Position numbers and translations under genes: made by a program
Shown here: in pieces, positions 34,468 to 44,500 of the stretch
How the letters are laid out: every line of letters begins with the position of its first letter
Position numbering within the stretch: the first letter of the stretch is position 1
Notes under the pieces: model-generated
Told to the model about the DNA's origin: nothing
What the model saw: the letters and a program-made list of their open reading frames with translations, nothing else
The model's database searches: none
Source of the DNA: Domibacillus indicus
GTDB lineage: Bacteria; Bacillota; Bacilli; Bacillales; Domibacillaceae
DNA length: 64,000 nucleotides
Direction: 5' to 3'
Assembly (NCBI RefSeq): GCF_000970685.1
Contig: NZ_LAJB01000002.1
Span: 527,854 to 591,853 of the forward strand

Positions 34468-35411
34468 CAGTATTCCTCCCTAAAACGCTTGGAAATGAAC
34501 TGTGCAAGCAGGTTCATTGCTAAAGTAAATACAAACAACGTAAATCCGACTGAGTAGATACTATAGTAAATTGTTGTTCCAAATCCTGCATCACCAGTCG
34601 TAACCTGTACAATATAAGAAGTCATTGTTTGTAAAGATGTTGTTAAGTCCAGGGAGGCAGATGGTGTTGACCCTGCGGCAATTGACACAATCATTGTTTC
34701 ACCGATCGCACGGGAAACGCCGAGCACAATGGATGCAAGAATACCGGAAAGAGCCGCCGGAAAAATAACTTTCGAAGCTGTTTCCCATTTTGTAGATCCC
34801 AGCGCAAGCGCACCCTGGCGGACTGATTCCGGAACCGAGGAAAGCGCATCTTCCGAAAGAGAAACAATGGTTGGAATAATCATAATTCCTACTACGATAC
34901 CAGGGCTGATTGCATTAAACAGTTCAAGTGACGGAAAAATTTCACGCAATAAAGGTGTAACAAAGGTTAAAGCAAAAAAACCATAAACGATGGTTGGCAC
35001 ACCAGCCAGTACCTCTAAAATTGGCTTCATAATTTTACGGGTACGCGCACCTGCGTATTCACTTAAATACAATGCTACCGCAAGACCGATGGGAACTGCA
35101 AACAGAGAAGCGATTAAGGTAATCTTCAACGTTCCTAAAATCAGCGGCCAGATTCCGTAGCTAGGGTCTGTATTGGAAAATGGATACCAATCGGTGGAAG
35201 TGAAAAATTCGACGATTGATACGTCGCGAAAAAATGTGATTGTTTCAAAGATTAACGTTAATACAATTCCTAACGTTGTTAAAACAGAAACTGCTGCCAT
35301 TATAAACAAGACTACTGGAATAATTTTTTCACTTCTGTTCAAAAAGCCGCCGTTGTATTTTTTTTCAAGCAGCTGCTGAACCGGACTGAGTTCTTTATTT
35401 GTTGTTTTCAA
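34467..35411 (-). CDS. pstC: Phosphate ABC transporter permease PstC
   Basis: Partner permease of PstA, 314 residues with six membrane helices. GVSRAIGETMIVSIAAG and the contact loop ESVRQGALALGSTKWE are visible. TTG at 35411 is chosen because AGGAG lies 8 nt upstream; the frame extends nine codons further to a start inside that region. A strong hairpin lies between pstS and this start. Confidence 0.95.
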   Translation of the reverse strand: MKTTNKELSPVQQLLEKKYNGGFLNRSEKIIPVVLFIMAAVSVLTTLGIVLTLIFETITFFRDVSIVEFFTSTDWYPFSNTDPSYGIWPLILGTLKITLIASLFAVPIGLAVALYLSEYAGARTRKIMKPILEVLAGVPTIVYGFFALTFVTPLLREIFPSLELFNAISPGIVVGIMIIPTIVSLSEDALSSVPESVRQGALALGSTKWETASKVIFPAALSGILASIVLGVSRAIGETMIVSIAAGSTPSASLDLTTSLQTMTSYIVQVTTGDAGFGTTIYYSIYSVGFTLFVFTLAMNLLAQFISKRFREEY

Positions 35412-35434
35412 CCCGATTTCTCCTTTCAACCCAC

Positions 35435-35470
35435 GCACACCAATAGGGGGCTCTGCCCCTATTGGTGTGC
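35435..35470 (-). other. Strong hairpin between pstS and pstC
   Basis: Fifteen bases, GCACACCAATAGGGG, pair perfectly with their complement across a 6-nt loop. No T-run follows on the minus strand, so it is more likely a processing or mRNA-stability element, or a weak attenuator, that raises PstS over the permease genes. Confidence 0.7.
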
Positions 35471-35508
35471 AATTTAGTCTTTATCCGCTTTTGTAATCCA
35501 GTGGCAAA

Positions 35509-36489
35509 TTATTTTAAGCCTTCAAGTGTTTCAAGCTGTTCTGTATATTTTTCTTCCGGAAGGGATACATAGCCTACATCTTCAGCCAGCATTGCCGCAT
35601 TCTCAAGTGTAAATTGCGTATAAGCTGCTACCGCTTCATCATCAGCAATGGCTGCGTTGTCTACATATGTGAACAATGGACGGGAAAGTGGCTCGTATTC
35701 GCCGCTTTCGATTGTTTCTGCATTTGGCTCAACAGCTTTACCCTCTCCATTAACAATCGGTACTACTTTTAAATTGTCTTTGTTTTCAAGATAGTATGCA
35801 TAGCCGAAGTAGCCAATCGCATTTGCATCACCTGTAACACCCTGTACAAGAACATTGTCGTCCTCAGAAAGTGTTGCTGTTTTATTGATTTGTGCATCTT
35901 CAAGAATTATTTCATTGAAATAGTCATAGGTACCTGAATCTGTTCCCGGCGAGTAGAATTTAATTTCTTCTTCAGGCCAGCCTTCGCGCACATCTGACCA
36001 TTTCACGGCTGTACCGTTATCCACCCACATTTTCTTTAATTCATCTACAGTTAACTGGTCAACCCAGTCATTGTCTTTATTTACAACAACAGACAGTCCA
36101 TCATAAGCAAGCTGGAATTCTGTGTATTCAATACCCGCATCGGCAAGAGCTTTTGATTCTTCCTCTTTAATTGGCCGCGATGCGTTACTCATTTGCGTTT
36201 CGCCAGCGATAAATTTTTCAAAGCCGCCGCCAGTACCAGACAATCCAACTGTTACTTTTACATCCGGCTGTTCAAGCATAAATTCTTCCGCTACCGCTTC
36301 AGCAATCGGATAAACGGTTGATGAACCATCGATTGAGATTTCGCCTTGAAGCTGTGCATCACCTGAATCAGCTGAATCTTCAGCACCGTCTCCTGTTGTT
36401 GCTCCTGTATCAGCTTCTTCGCTGCATGCGCCCAATACAAGCGCCGATCCTAATAGTGCTGATAACGTGAGAACTTTGACTGGTTTCAT
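35509..36489 (-). CDS. pstS: Phosphate-binding lipoprotein PstS
   Basis: Substrate-binding protein of the phosphate importer, 326 residues. A lipoprotein signal peptide with lipobox LGAC (Cys22) is followed by a Glu/Asp/Gly linker and the binding domain with [16 protein letters not shown] and [13 protein letters not shown], whose Ser, Thr and Gly residues hold phosphate, and [13 protein letters not shown] near 220. Preceded by a four-repeat PhoP box. Confidence 0.97.
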   Translation of the reverse strand: MKPVKVLTLSALLGSALVLGACSEEADTGATTGDGAEDSADSGDAQLQGEISIDGSSTVYPIAEAVAEEFMLEQPDVKVTVGLSGTGGGFEKFIAGETQMSNASRPIKEEESKALADAGIEYTEFQLAYDGLSVVVNKDNDWVDQLTVDELKKMWVDNGTAVKWSDVREGWPEEEIKFYSPGTDSGTYDYFNEIILEDAQINKTATLSEDDNVLVQGVTGDANAIGYFGYAYYLENKDNLKVVPIVNGEGKAVEPNAETIESGEYEPLSRPLFTYVDNAAIADDEAVAAYTQFTLENAAMLAEDVGYVSLPEEKYTEQLETLEGLK

Positions 36490-36554
36490 TTCTTCATTTC
36501 CCCCTGCAAATTTGTTTTTTGTTGTTTGCTACACTGAATACAATAAAGGAATAG

Positions 36555-36593
36555 TATTAATAAGGTTTTAATGAAATGTTAAGGTTTTGTAAA
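36555..36593 (-). promoter_or_regulatory. PhoP box upstream of the pst operon
   Basis: On the minus strand TTTACA, TTAACA, TTAAAA and TTAATA occur with exact 11-bp periodicity (each six bases plus five). This is the full direct-repeat pattern bound by phosphorylated PhoP in Bacillus, about 65-105 bp before the pstS start. The rest of the gap 36594-36753 shows nothing else I can support. Confidence 0.85.
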
Positions 36594-36753
36594 TCACGCA
36601 TAATCGTTCGAAATACATCTTGCTTTTTTTTATTGAAAGCGATTGCGATTGCTGAATTGACTGTATTTGTAGTTTTTGTTCATAATCAAAAATAATTCCA
36701 TCTTTTTTATGAAAAATCCAGACTGTTTATGAAATATATACCTTATGAATAAA

Positions 36754-36787
36754 AAAACAGCCTTTCCACTTAAGGAAAGGCTGTTTT
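36754..36787 (-). terminator. Intrinsic terminator after pbpA
   Basis: A 14-bp perfect stem (AAAACAGCCTTTCC and its complement), loop of six, and a T-run on the minus strand, 2 nt past the pbpA stop. Confidence 0.92.
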
Positions 36788-36789
36788 TT

Positions 36790-38961
36790 TTACTCGTTTT
36801 CTGATTCAGTTGCTTCAGCTTCCGGTTCTGTTTCATTTGTTTTTGTGACAATTTCTTGATCAATAACCGCTTCAGCCGATTTTTTCTTTAACTTTTCCTC
36901 TTTTAATTCAAAGTATTTATCCATAGCACGCCGGCCGATATAATGATTAATCGGGATCGAGCTGGAGCTGTCTTCATAAGCCCATGGCACTACCACGGCC
37001 ATCGCTACTTCAGGATTATCATACGGCGCGTACCCGACCAGCGTGACATTCCAGGTCATTTCGTTTTTGTTTTTTTCTTTTAACGGACCATCATACACGC
37101 CTTCCGCTGTTCCGGTTTTGGCGGCCATTTTATAAGGAGCATCCTTGAAATAACTTGACGCCGTTCCTTGAGACGCCTGTGCGACAAGACGGAATCCTTC
37201 CTGTACCTGCTCGATCCAGCCCGGCTCAAGAGGCAGTGTATTTAATACAGTCGGTTCGATTTCTTCCGCAACCGGGCCGATTGTATTTGTCTCGGATACC
37301 GGCTCGCGGATTTCTTTTACAATATGCGGCTGCATCCGATAGCCGCCGTTGGCAATAGTTGAAACGTACTGCGCAAGCTGCAGCGGTGTATACGTGTCAA
37401 ACTGGCCGATGGCAAAGTCCAGAATTTTACCCGGCTGATCGACATACCCTTTATAGCCGGCTTGCTCATTCGGCAGATCAATGCCTGTTTTAACACCAAG
37501 GCCAAACTGGCTGAAATAGTTGCGCATCGTCGGAAAAGCTTCGTCATTAATTTTCAACCCGCCATTTTTCACATAGCGCGTACCGCCGATTTCCATCGCT
37601 GTTTTAAACATATACACGTTGGAAGAACGCATCAGGGCATACGTATCGCTGATGCTCATGGCGCCGCCTCGGTTAAACCAGGAGCTTTTCGGATTTGTTC
37701 CGGCAAACTTTAAAGGCTCGTCCAATATAAGCTCGCCCGGCTTATTTACACCGGTCATATAGCCGGTTAGAATTGTAGCTCCTTTAACAGCTGATCCCAT
37801 GGCATAAGAAGTCGTCATGTTTCCGAGTGCGAAGTCGAAAATTTTTCCCCTGCCATCAACTACTTCGTATTTTTTTCCGGCCATAGCCAGAATTTCGCCT
37901 GTATTAGGGTCCATCATGGTGACAAATGCCCGATCTAAAAACGGATGATAGCCGGATTTCGCTTTTCTCAGTTCCTCTTCAATAATTTGTTCAACGGCTG
38001 TTTGAAGGTCCATGTCAATCGTTAAAACAAGATCCTTGCCCCGCCGGCCTTCTGTAATCGTTTCAGAGTCAAGCACATTGCCGGATTTATCCGTAATATT
38101 TTTTACTTTTGTTTTCTGGCCGCGCAGTATATCTTCATACTGATATTCTAAATAACTTTTGCCGACCCGGTCATTTCGGCTGTAATCCCGGGCTAAATAG
38201 TAATCTACCATTTCTTTTGGCAGCCCTTCCTTAGAGGAAGAGATATTTCCAAGAACGGTTTTTAAGGTATTGTCATACGCATAGGACCGTTCCCAATCGG
38301 TTGTTGTATTTACACCTGGCAGTGAAGATAAATTTTCACTGACAACTGCATACTCTACATCTGTTACATTTTCATTTTTTACAATTTGCGGCGTCTGGGC
38401 ATAGCCCGCGGTAAATTCCCGGTATATGGCCAGTACTTCAAGCTCTGCGTCGGTAAGCTCGCTTAAGTCTTTTTCCGTAATGCGCTCAAGCTGAAGATCA
38501 TAAATTTTATCTTCTGTCAGCTCATCGTTCTCATAAGCAGCCCATTCTGCCTCTGTTATCTTGGCTTTGGCTTTTTCTTCATGTTTCCCAATCCAAAAGT
38601 CTTTCATGTCCCGTTCTGTTACCTGATCCGTCTCTTTCTCGATCAACCCGGCAAGCTTTTCGGCTGTCTCCATCATTTCCTCTGTGTCAGGGCTTGAAGA
38701 CCTTGTATACGTAATAGCATTCTGGGGAACATTATCAACGACAATTTGCCCGTCACGGTCGTAGATCTTCCCCCTCGGCACGCTCGTATTCACCGTTACA
38801 TCTTCTGTCCGTTCAATTTTCCGCTGATAGTCCTCCCCCTGGACAATCTGAACGATACCAAGCCGAAAAATAAGTGCTGAAAACAAGAGAAACACAACAA
38901 AAAACAGCATATTCATCCGAAACGGCACATGCGTCTTTTTCTTTTTATTTGTTTTTTTCAA
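36790..38961 (-). CDS. pbpA: Class B penicillin-binding protein PBP2 (PbpA)
   Basis: Transpeptidase for cell elongation, 723 residues. An N-terminal membrane anchor (about 16-34) is followed by the dimerisation domain (from about 55), and the catalytic domain with SAVKGA (Ser nucleophile, SxxK, near 392), SSN (near 450) and KTGTAEG (near 620). The C-terminal tail is acidic. It starts with TTG, 8 nt after AAAGGG. By locus it matches B. subtilis pbpA (yqgF). Confidence 0.95.
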   Translation of the reverse strand: MKKTNKKKKTHVPFRMNMLFFVVFLLFSALIFRLGIVQIVQGEDYQRKIERTEDVTVNTSVPRGKIYDRDGQIVVDNVPQNAITYTRSSSPDTEEMMETAEKLAGLIEKETDQVTERDMKDFWIGKHEEKAKAKITEAEWAAYENDELTEDKIYDLQLERITEKDLSELTDAELEVLAIYREFTAGYAQTPQIVKNENVTDVEYAVVSENLSSLPGVNTTTDWERSYAYDNTLKTVLGNISSSKEGLPKEMVDYYLARDYSRNDRVGKSYLEYQYEDILRGQKTKVKNITDKSGNVLDSETITEGRRGKDLVLTIDMDLQTAVEQIIEEELRKAKSGYHPFLDRAFVTMMDPNTGEILAMAGKKYEVVDGRGKIFDFALGNMTTSYAMGSAVKGATILTGYMTGVNKPGELILDEPLKFAGTNPKSSWFNRGGAMSISDTYALMRSSNVYMFKTAMEIGGTRYVKNGGLKINDEAFPTMRNYFSQFGLGVKTGIDLPNEQAGYKGYVDQPGKILDFAIGQFDTYTPLQLAQYVSTIANGGYRMQPHIVKEIREPVSETNTIGPVAEEIEPTVLNTLPLEPGWIEQVQEGFRLVAQASQGTASSYFKDAPYKMAAKTGTAEGVYDGPLKEKNKNEMTWNVTLVGYAPYDNPEVAMAVVVPWAYEDSSSSIPINHYIGRRAMDKYFELKEEKLKKKSAEAVIDQEIVTKTNETEPEAEATESENE

Positions 38962-39031
38962 CCGTCTAACCCTTTCTTTCTCTCATTTACTCTATTCCTC
39001 ATTGTAACGAAACAGCCGGGTTTTTTCCACC

Positions 39032-39060
39032 AAAAAACCGGCCCGAGGAACGGACCGGCT
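39032..39060 (-). terminator. Intrinsic terminator after sodA
   Basis: ACCGGTCCG-type stem (one G-U pair) with loop TTCCT and TTTTTT after it on the minus strand, about 20 nt after the sodA stop. Confidence 0.75.
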
Positions 39061-39076
39061 ATAAAACAGCTTTTTA

Positions 39077-39685
39077 TTAAAGAGCTGCTTCGTAACGTTT
39101 AGATACTTCATCCCAGTTAACAACATTCCAGAAAGCAGCAATGTAGTCAGGACGGCGGTTTTGATAGTTTAGATAGTATGCGTGCTCCCATACATCCAGG
39201 CCAAGGATCGGTGTTTTGCCTTCCATGATAGGAGAATCCTGGTTTGGCGTGCTTGAAAGCTCTAATTCACCATTTGCGACAGACAGCCACGCCCAGCCAG
39301 AACCAAAGCGTGTTGCACCGGCTTTCGCAAACTCTTCTTTAAACGCGTCAAAGCTGCCGAATTTTGAATCAATGGCATCCGCCAGTTTTCCAGATGGAGC
39401 GCCGCCGCCATTTGGAGAAAGAAGCTGCCAGAATAAAGAGTGGTTCGCATGGCCTCCGCCATTATTGCGGACAGCAGTGCGGGCAGATTCTGGAACGGCA
39501 TCAAGATTTGCAATTACTTCCTCTACTGATTTAGAAAGAAGTTCTTCGTTGCCTTCAAGAGCAGCATTCAAGTTTGTAACATATGTGTTGTGATGTTTTG
39601 TGTGATGGATGTTCATTGTTTCTTTGTCAATGTGGGGTTCTAGTGCATCATACGCGTAAGGTAGTTGTGGTAGTTCAAAAGCCAT
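39077..39685 (-). CDS. sodA: Superoxide dismutase (Mn type)
   Basis: Dismutes superoxide in the cytoplasm. 202 residues, as in B. subtilis. Metal ligands are seen in [12 protein letters not shown] (His27), [10 protein letters not shown] (His near 82), and [15 protein letters not shown] (Asp and His near 164-168). The GGGHANHS and the glycine-rich GSGWAWL segment favour manganese, though metal choice cannot be proved from sequence. Monocistronic. Confidence 0.96.
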   Translation of the reverse strand: MAFELPQLPYAYDALEPHIDKETMNIHHTKHHNTYVTNLNAALEGNEELLSKSVEEVIANLDAVPESARTAVRNNGGGHANHSLFWQLLSPNGGGAPSGKLADAIDSKFGSFDAFKEEFAKAGATRFGSGWAWLSVANGELELSSTPNQDSPIMEGKTPILGLDVWEHAYYLNYQNRRPDYIAAFWNVVNWDEVSKRYEAAL

Positions 39686-39825
39686 TGTTATATTCCTCCC
39701 AAAAATAAAGTGTTTTACTTAACATAACAAGATTAACAAAATTGTGAATACGGTGCAATGAATATGCCCACAAGAAAAACCCTTCTTCTGCAGGCCTCTA
39801 ACTGGATACAAAAGCATAATAAAAA

Positions 39826-39848
39826 AAGCAGCCATGACGGCTGCTTCC
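39826..39848 (-). terminator. Intrinsic terminator after the Na/Pi cotransporter gene
   Basis: AGCAGCC, loop of five, GGCTGCT and a T-run on the minus strand, directly after the stop. Confidence 0.82.
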
Positions 39849-39851
39849 TTC

Positions 39852-41486
39852 TTATAAATCACGGATTCCAAGGACCGCTTCCGCTATATTGACAGCATGA
39901 TCGCCCATGCGCTCCAAATTGGAAATAATATCAACGAACACAATGCCTGCCTGGCCTGTGCATTTCCCTTCATTCAAGCGCAAAATATGCTGTTTGCGGA
40001 GTTTTCTCTCCATTTTGTCAATCTGCTCTTCCTGCTTGGCCACTTCACCGGCAAGATCCATATCATTTGCGTCGAGCGCACGAATCGCTTTCGAGACCGT
40101 TTCGATTGTTAATTTAAACATTTCGTCCAAATCTGCTGTCGCCTGCTCGGAAATTGACACTTTGTTTGCCTGTTGATATTCCACCAGCTCACAGACATTT
40201 TCTGCATGGTCTCCAATACGCTCAATGTCACGGACTGCGTCTAATAACGTAGAATGGCGTTCTGACTCGGCGGCGCTCAGCTGCTTCGAGCCAACTTCCA
40301 CCAGATAATCAGTAATCTTCTGATCAAGATTGTCAATGGCTTCTTCAAGCTGCTCAGCCATCGCCGCATGCTTTTGATGCTTCGTTTTTAAATACTGGTG
40401 GGTTTCTTCCATTCCTTTTACTGCGTAATCACCCATGCGAACGACTTCTTCTTTTGCCTGGCTTAAAGCAATAGACGAAGACTGTTCAATAAAAATCGGG
40501 TCCAAATGCTTTGGTTTATATTCAATGAATGAGTCATCGCCCGGAATCAGCTTCGTGACGATCATTGCCAGTACCGCGACAAACGGCAATTGAATAATTG
40601 TATTCGTTACGTTAAATGTTCCGTGGGCAAAAGCAATGGTCATTTCCGGATTCAAACCCATTGATTGCTGCAAATAGCTTACAAACGCCGTGTAAAGCGG
40701 CAAAATAATCAAGAAAATAATTGTGCCGATAATATTAAACAGCACATGTGTCGCAGCGGCGCGCCGTGCTGCTACGGAGGCTCCGATTGAAGCAAGAACA
40801 GCTGTAATGGTTGTACCAATGTTGTCTCCAAACAAAACAGGCAGTGCTGCATTTAAATCAAGCAGCCCTTCTGCAAAAAGACCCTGCAGAATCCCGATTG
40901 TCGCACTGGAGCTCTGGACGATAACGGTAAAAATAGTCCCGACTACGACTCCTAAAATCGGGCTTGCCGCCATGCTGACCGTTAAATCGTGAAAAGCGTC
41001 CATCTCCCGCAGCGGCTTCATTCCGCCACTCATTAATTCCAGGCCATAGAATAGCGAGCCGAACCCAAAGATAATTCGGCCGATATTGCTTGTTCTTTTG
41101 CTTTTAAAAAAGAAAATGAGAATGGAACCAAGTGCTATAATCGGCAGGGCGTACTCACCAATATCAATACCAATAATAAAGGCAGTGACTGTTGTTCCAA
41201 TATTCGCACCCATAATTACGCCGATTGCCTGCTTCAATGTCATGAAGCCGGCACTGACCAGTCCAACAGTAATAACAGTGGTTCCAGAACTGCTTTGAAT
41301 CAAAATTGTTACCAGCACCCCGGCTAAAACACCCATTAACGGATTTGTAGTAAACCTGTCCAAAATATCACGAAGGCGGTCGCCGGCCGACGCCTGCAGG
41401 CCGTCCCCCATTTGCTTGATGCCATACAAAAATATACCAAGGCCGCCCAAAAATTGAAACAGCATTTCTTGGATATTAATCTCCAT
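39852..41486 (-). CDS. Na/phosphate cotransporter family protein with PhoU domain
   Basis: 544 residues. Two inverted Na/Pi cotransporter repeats with the QSSSGTT / QSSSATI motif (near 60 and 195) and about nine membrane helices occupy 1-310. The C-terminal 200 residues form a helical PhoU-like domain with DAVRDIERIGDHAENVCEL and a second copy near 520 (NLERMGDHAVNIAEA). It probably moves phosphate with sodium at low affinity, complementing pstSCAB nearby. I chose ATG at 41486, 7 nt after TGGAGC. B. subtilis NptA is a relative. Confidence 0.92.
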   Translation of the reverse strand: MEINIQEMLFQFLGGLGIFLYGIKQMGDGLQASAGDRLRDILDRFTTNPLMGVLAGVLVTILIQSSSGTTVITVGLVSAGFMTLKQAIGVIMGANIGTTVTAFIIGIDIGEYALPIIALGSILIFFFKSKRTSNIGRIIFGFGSLFYGLELMSGGMKPLREMDAFHDLTVSMAASPILGVVVGTIFTVIVQSSSATIGILQGLFAEGLLDLNAALPVLFGDNIGTTITAVLASIGASVAARRAAATHVLFNIIGTIIFLIILPLYTAFVSYLQQSMGLNPEMTIAFAHGTFNVTNTIIQLPFVAVLAMIVTKLIPGDDSFIEYKPKHLDPIFIEQSSSIALSQAKEEVVRMGDYAVKGMEETHQYLKTKHQKHAAMAEQLEEAIDNLDQKITDYLVEVGSKQLSAAESERHSTLLDAVRDIERIGDHAENVCELVEYQQANKVSISEQATADLDEMFKLTIETVSKAIRALDANDMDLAGEVAKQEEQIDKMERKLRKQHILRLNEGKCTGQAGIVFVDIISNLERMGDHAVNIAEAVLGIRDL

Positions 41487-41604
41487 TTTTTCAGCTCCAG
41501 TCACTTAATTTCGACAAAATTCTCTCCAATTATGAAGAAAACGTATAGAAAAAGTAAAGGTCCTATTTAAAATCTTTACATTTAATTAATAAACGAACTT
41601 TATG

Positions 41605-41628
41605 TTACAATAATATTACATATTGTAA
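41605..41628. promoter_or_regulatory. Inverted repeat between the Na/Pi cotransporter and DUF1189 genes
   Basis: TTACAATA and TATTGTAA flank an 8-bp AT-rich spacer in a divergent promoter region. It may be an operator; the AT-rich context makes chance symmetry possible. TATAAT at 41673-41678 is a possible -10 for the plus-strand gene. Confidence 0.3.
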
Positions 41629-41714
41629 TAATTATTATTTAACAAATTATAGATTCTGCTTATTTCCTCCTATATAATAAATATGATTTTGTTTTAGAAA
41701 GGACTTTTTGCCGA

Positions 41715-42248
41715 ATGTCGTTATTTAAACAATTTAGTAAAAGTTTATATTCGCCAAAGCACATTGCTGCTTTCCGTTTTCAAAGCATCGGTAAGATTAT
41801 TGCCTATTTGTTTTTTCTTGCCGTTTTGATGGGCATTCCGGCTTTTTGGGCAGCTGCTGTCTATCTAACAGGAGAAACATCCTCGGCTGCAGAAGCAATG
41901 AAAGAATCTCTTCCATTTTTAACGGCTGTTCAGAATCAGGAGGAAAATAAAGGTATTTTTCTTGCCGCAGGCCTTTTTTTCTATTATGTACTGCTTTCGT
42001 TCACATTATTTTTAAAAGCAACAGTATTTGCCGGAATTGGAGTATTATTTGTTTCCCTTTTAAAAAAGCGGGGTGAATACCGGCATTTGTTCAGAATGGC
42101 GGCTTATTCCCTCACCCTGCCGCTGCTTATCACCACAGCAGCAGAACTGGGCGGATTAACTTATTCGTTTGATTACTTGCTCGACTGGCTGCTGACTGCC
42201 ATTATGCTTCTTTTTTCCATTCGCTTCCTTCCGGGTATACCGAGGTAG
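41715..42248 (+). CDS. DUF1189 membrane protein
   Basis: 177 residues with five to six predicted membrane helices and a basic N-terminus containing SLYSPKHIAAFRFQSIGK, the conserved opening of the DUF1189 family. The family is found in Bacillales and its function is unknown; YqgB of B. subtilis at this locus is a likely counterpart. AAAGGAC precedes the ATG. It is followed 87 nt later by ispG on the same strand. Confidence 0.85.
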   Translation: MSLFKQFSKSLYSPKHIAAFRFQSIGKIIAYLFFLAVLMGIPAFWAAAVYLTGETSSAAEAMKESLPFLTAVQNQEENKGIFLAAGLFFYYVLLSFTLFLKATVFAGIGVLFVSLLKKRGEYRHLFRMAAYSLTLPLLITTAAELGGLTYSFDYLLDWLLTAIMLLFSIRFLPGIPR

Positions 42249-42334
42249 ACTCAATTGTTGTCTGAACGGGCGTTCCTCTGATAGAATGAGAACAGGTATA
42301 CATTTAGATTAACTTTTAAAGGAGCGAATCACCA

Positions 42335-43438
42335 TTGAGTGAAATCACCCACCGCACGAAAACCCGTCCTGTTAAAGTCGGCAATTTAACCATTGGCGGC
42401 AACGATCAAGTTGTTATCCAGAGTATGACAACAACAAAAACACACGATGTAGAAGCAACGGTAGCAGAAATTAACCGTCTTGAAGAAGCGGGGTGCCAGG
42501 TTGTCCGTGTTGCCGTTCCTGACGAGCGCGCTGCGGATGCACTTGCTGCTATTAAAAGCCGGATTAATATCCCCCTTGTTGCTGATATTCATTTTGACTA
42601 TAAATTGGCATTAAAAGCAATTGAAGCGGGTGTTGACAAAATCCGGATCAATCCGGGCAATATTGGACGCCGTGAAAAAGTAGAAGCCGTTGTAAATGCT
42701 GCCAAGGCAAAAGGCATTCCCATTCGTATCGGAGTAAATGCCGGCAGCCTGGAACGTAAAATTCTTGAAAAATACGGATACCCTACAGCGGATGGAATGG
42801 TTGAAAGTGCGCTGCACCATATTAAAATTTTAGAAGACCTTGATTTTCATGACATTATCGTTTCTATGAAGGCCTCGGATGTTAATCTGGCAATTGAAGC
42901 GTATGAAAAAGCAGCCAAAGCATTTGATTATCCGCTTCACCTGGGAATCACAGAGTCGGGTACACTTTTTGCCGGCACCGTAAAAAGCGCAGCCGGACTT
43001 GGAGCCATTTTAAGCAAAGGAATCGGCAATACTCTTCGCATTTCATTAAGTGCCGATCCCGTTGAGGAAGTAAAAGTAGCCCGTGAACTGCTGAAGTCCT
43101 TTGGCCTTGCTGCTAATGCGGCCACTCTTATTTCATGCCCAACCTGCGGCCGAATTGAAATTGACTTGATTGCTATCGCTAATGAAGTAGAAGAATATAT
43201 TTCAACCATTAAAGCACCAATCAAAGTGGCTGTTCTCGGCTGCGCTGTAAACGGCCCTGGTGAAGCCCGGGAAGCAGATATCGGCATTGCAGGCGCCCGT
43301 GGTGAAGGACTTTTGTTCCGCCATGGCAAAACGGTTCGAAAAGTTCCTGAAGAAACAATGGTTGAAGAATTAAAAAAAGAAATCGACTTGATTGCGGAAG
43401 AATTTTACCGCAAGCAGGCACTTGCGGTTGAGCAGTGA
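42335..43438 (+). CDS. ispG: 4-hydroxy-3-methylbut-2-enyl diphosphate synthase (flavodoxin)
   Basis: Iron-sulfur enzyme of the MEP isoprenoid pathway. 367 residues. The TIM-barrel domain begins [20 protein letters not shown]; the [4Fe-4S] cysteines are in ISCPTCGR (two) and [12 protein letters not shown] (one), near 266-300. It starts with TTG, with AAAGGAG 10 nt upstream. The next gene starts within its stop codon (GTGA). Confidence 0.97.
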   Translation: MSEITHRTKTRPVKVGNLTIGGNDQVVIQSMTTTKTHDVEATVAEINRLEEAGCQVVRVAVPDERAADALAAIKSRINIPLVADIHFDYKLALKAIEAGVDKIRINPGNIGRREKVEAVVNAAKAKGIPIRIGVNAGSLERKILEKYGYPTADGMVESALHHIKILEDLDFHDIIVSMKASDVNLAIEAYEKAAKAFDYPLHLGITESGTLFAGTVKSAAGLGAILSKGIGNTLRISLSADPVEEVKVARELLKSFGLAANAATLISCPTCGRIEIDLIAIANEVEEYISTIKAPIKVAVLGCAVNGPGEAREADIGIAGARGEGLLFRHGKTVRKVPEETMVEELKKEIDLIAEEFYRKQALAVEQ

Positions 43439-44040
43439 ACAGGTTAAAGGAAAAGCGTTTTGGTATTGACATTGACGGCACAGTGACATGCCCGTCCAGC
43501 CTTGTTCCGTTTATTAATGAATCGTTTTCGCTCAATATCACGCTGCAGGACATCAAAGAATATGATCTTGCAGCGGCTTTAAATATTGCGCCCGATAAAG
43601 TCCGTGACTGGTTTGATCAAACAGAGCCGGCTATTTATGCTGCCTCCCCTCTTGCAAAAGGAGCAGGCAATGTACTGGCAAAATGGCAAAAAACGTTTCA
43701 CCTGCTTTTTATCAGCGCAAGGCGCCAGCACCTTTTTGATGTGACAAAACAGTGGTTTCATGATCAACAAATTTATTATGATCATATTGAGTTAGTCGGC
43801 TCTCATGATAAAATTGCATCGGCTAAACGCCATGAGGTTGATATTTTCTTTGAGGATAAACATGATAATGCGGTTATGATTGCAGAAGAACTTGGCATTC
43901 CGGTTGTCCTTTTTAATACTCCTTATAATCAGGAGCCGGTACCAGACCGCGTTATACGGGTTGATAACTGGCATGAAGCAGACTTATGGGTAGAACAATG
44001 GCTTCGGCTCGGTCAAATCCGTCCGCTGCTGCGTACGTAA
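43435..44040 (+). CDS. yqfW: HAD-like nucleotidase YqfW
   Basis: 201 residues of the 5'(3')-deoxyribonucleotidase-like branch of the HAD superfamily. Motif I is [10 protein letters not shown] (Asp nucleophile and general acid at 11 and 13), motif II is LLFISAR, and motif IV is [10 protein letters not shown]. The substrate is unknown; YqfW of B. subtilis is annotated only as a probable nucleotidase. Start GTG overlaps the ispG stop by 4 nt. Confidence 0.9.
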   Translation: MNRLKEKRFGIDIDGTVTCPSSLVPFINESFSLNITLQDIKEYDLAAALNIAPDKVRDWFDQTEPAIYAASPLAKGAGNVLAKWQKTFHLLFISARRQHLFDVTKQWFHDQQIYYDHIELVGSHDKIASAKRHEVDIFFEDKHDNAVMIAEELGIPVVLFNTPYNQEPVPDRVIRVDNWHEADLWVEQWLRLGQIRPLLRT

Positions 44041-44078
44041 AAAGTGCGGCTAAGAACCATTCTTAGCCGCACTTTTTC
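44041..44078 (+). terminator. Shared terminator between yqfW and zur
   Basis: A 16-bp perfect stem (AAAGTGCGGCTAAGAA and complement) with a 3-nt loop, T-runs on both sides. It overlaps the last codons of zur. Confidence 0.9.
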
Positions 44079-44482
44079 ATGCATATTTCGCATTTTCCAT
44101 ACACTTCAAACTTATGCCCGGTAATTTCACAGCCAGATAGTTCCTCCACTTCATTCATTGGACACATATGAATTTCTTTCGTTTTCCCGCAGTCCAAACA
44201 AATGAAATGATGGTGATGATGATTATGAGAGCAGGCAAAGCGAAAATGACGCTCTCCTGATAACTCGGTTTCTTCCAATATACCCATCTCGGCAAAAAGC
44301 GCCAGGTTTCGGTAAATAGTATCAAAGCTTAAGCCGGGATAATCCTCTTTCATTTCCTCCAGAACATCTTTGGCTGTCAGGTATTTATCGTGACGGGCAA
44401 AAAGCGCGAGCATTTCCTCCCGTTTTCCTGTTTGCTTATAGCCTTTTTCTTTCATAATTTCTCTTGCTTTTGATAGATTCAT
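44063..44482 (-). CDS. zur: Zinc uptake repressor Zur
   Basis: Fur-family repressor of zinc uptake, 139 residues. A winged helix (about 1-80) with TAKDVLEEM and [19 protein letters not shown] is followed by the dimerisation domain with the His-rich HNHHHHHF, and two structural zinc pairs CLDCG and CEIC. Its place next to znuBC and the Zur box before znuC support zinc rather than iron. The first gene downstream of znuB in the same direction (znuC-znuB-zur). Confidence 0.93.
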   Translation of the reverse strand: MNLSKAREIMKEKGYKQTGKREEMLALFARHDKYLTAKDVLEEMKEDYPGLSFDTIYRNLALFAEMGILEETELSGERHFRFACSHNHHHHHFICLDCGKTKEIHMCPMNEVEELSGCEITGHKFEVYGKCEICMKKCG

Positions 44483-44500
44483 GAAACAGCCCCCCCTCTA

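Noticed and set aside
36630-36863. Minus-strand frame of 77 codons overlapping the end of pbpA
   Set aside because: Lies across the terminator and the real pbpA frame, no ribosome binding site, low-complexity Lys/Gln/Asn product.
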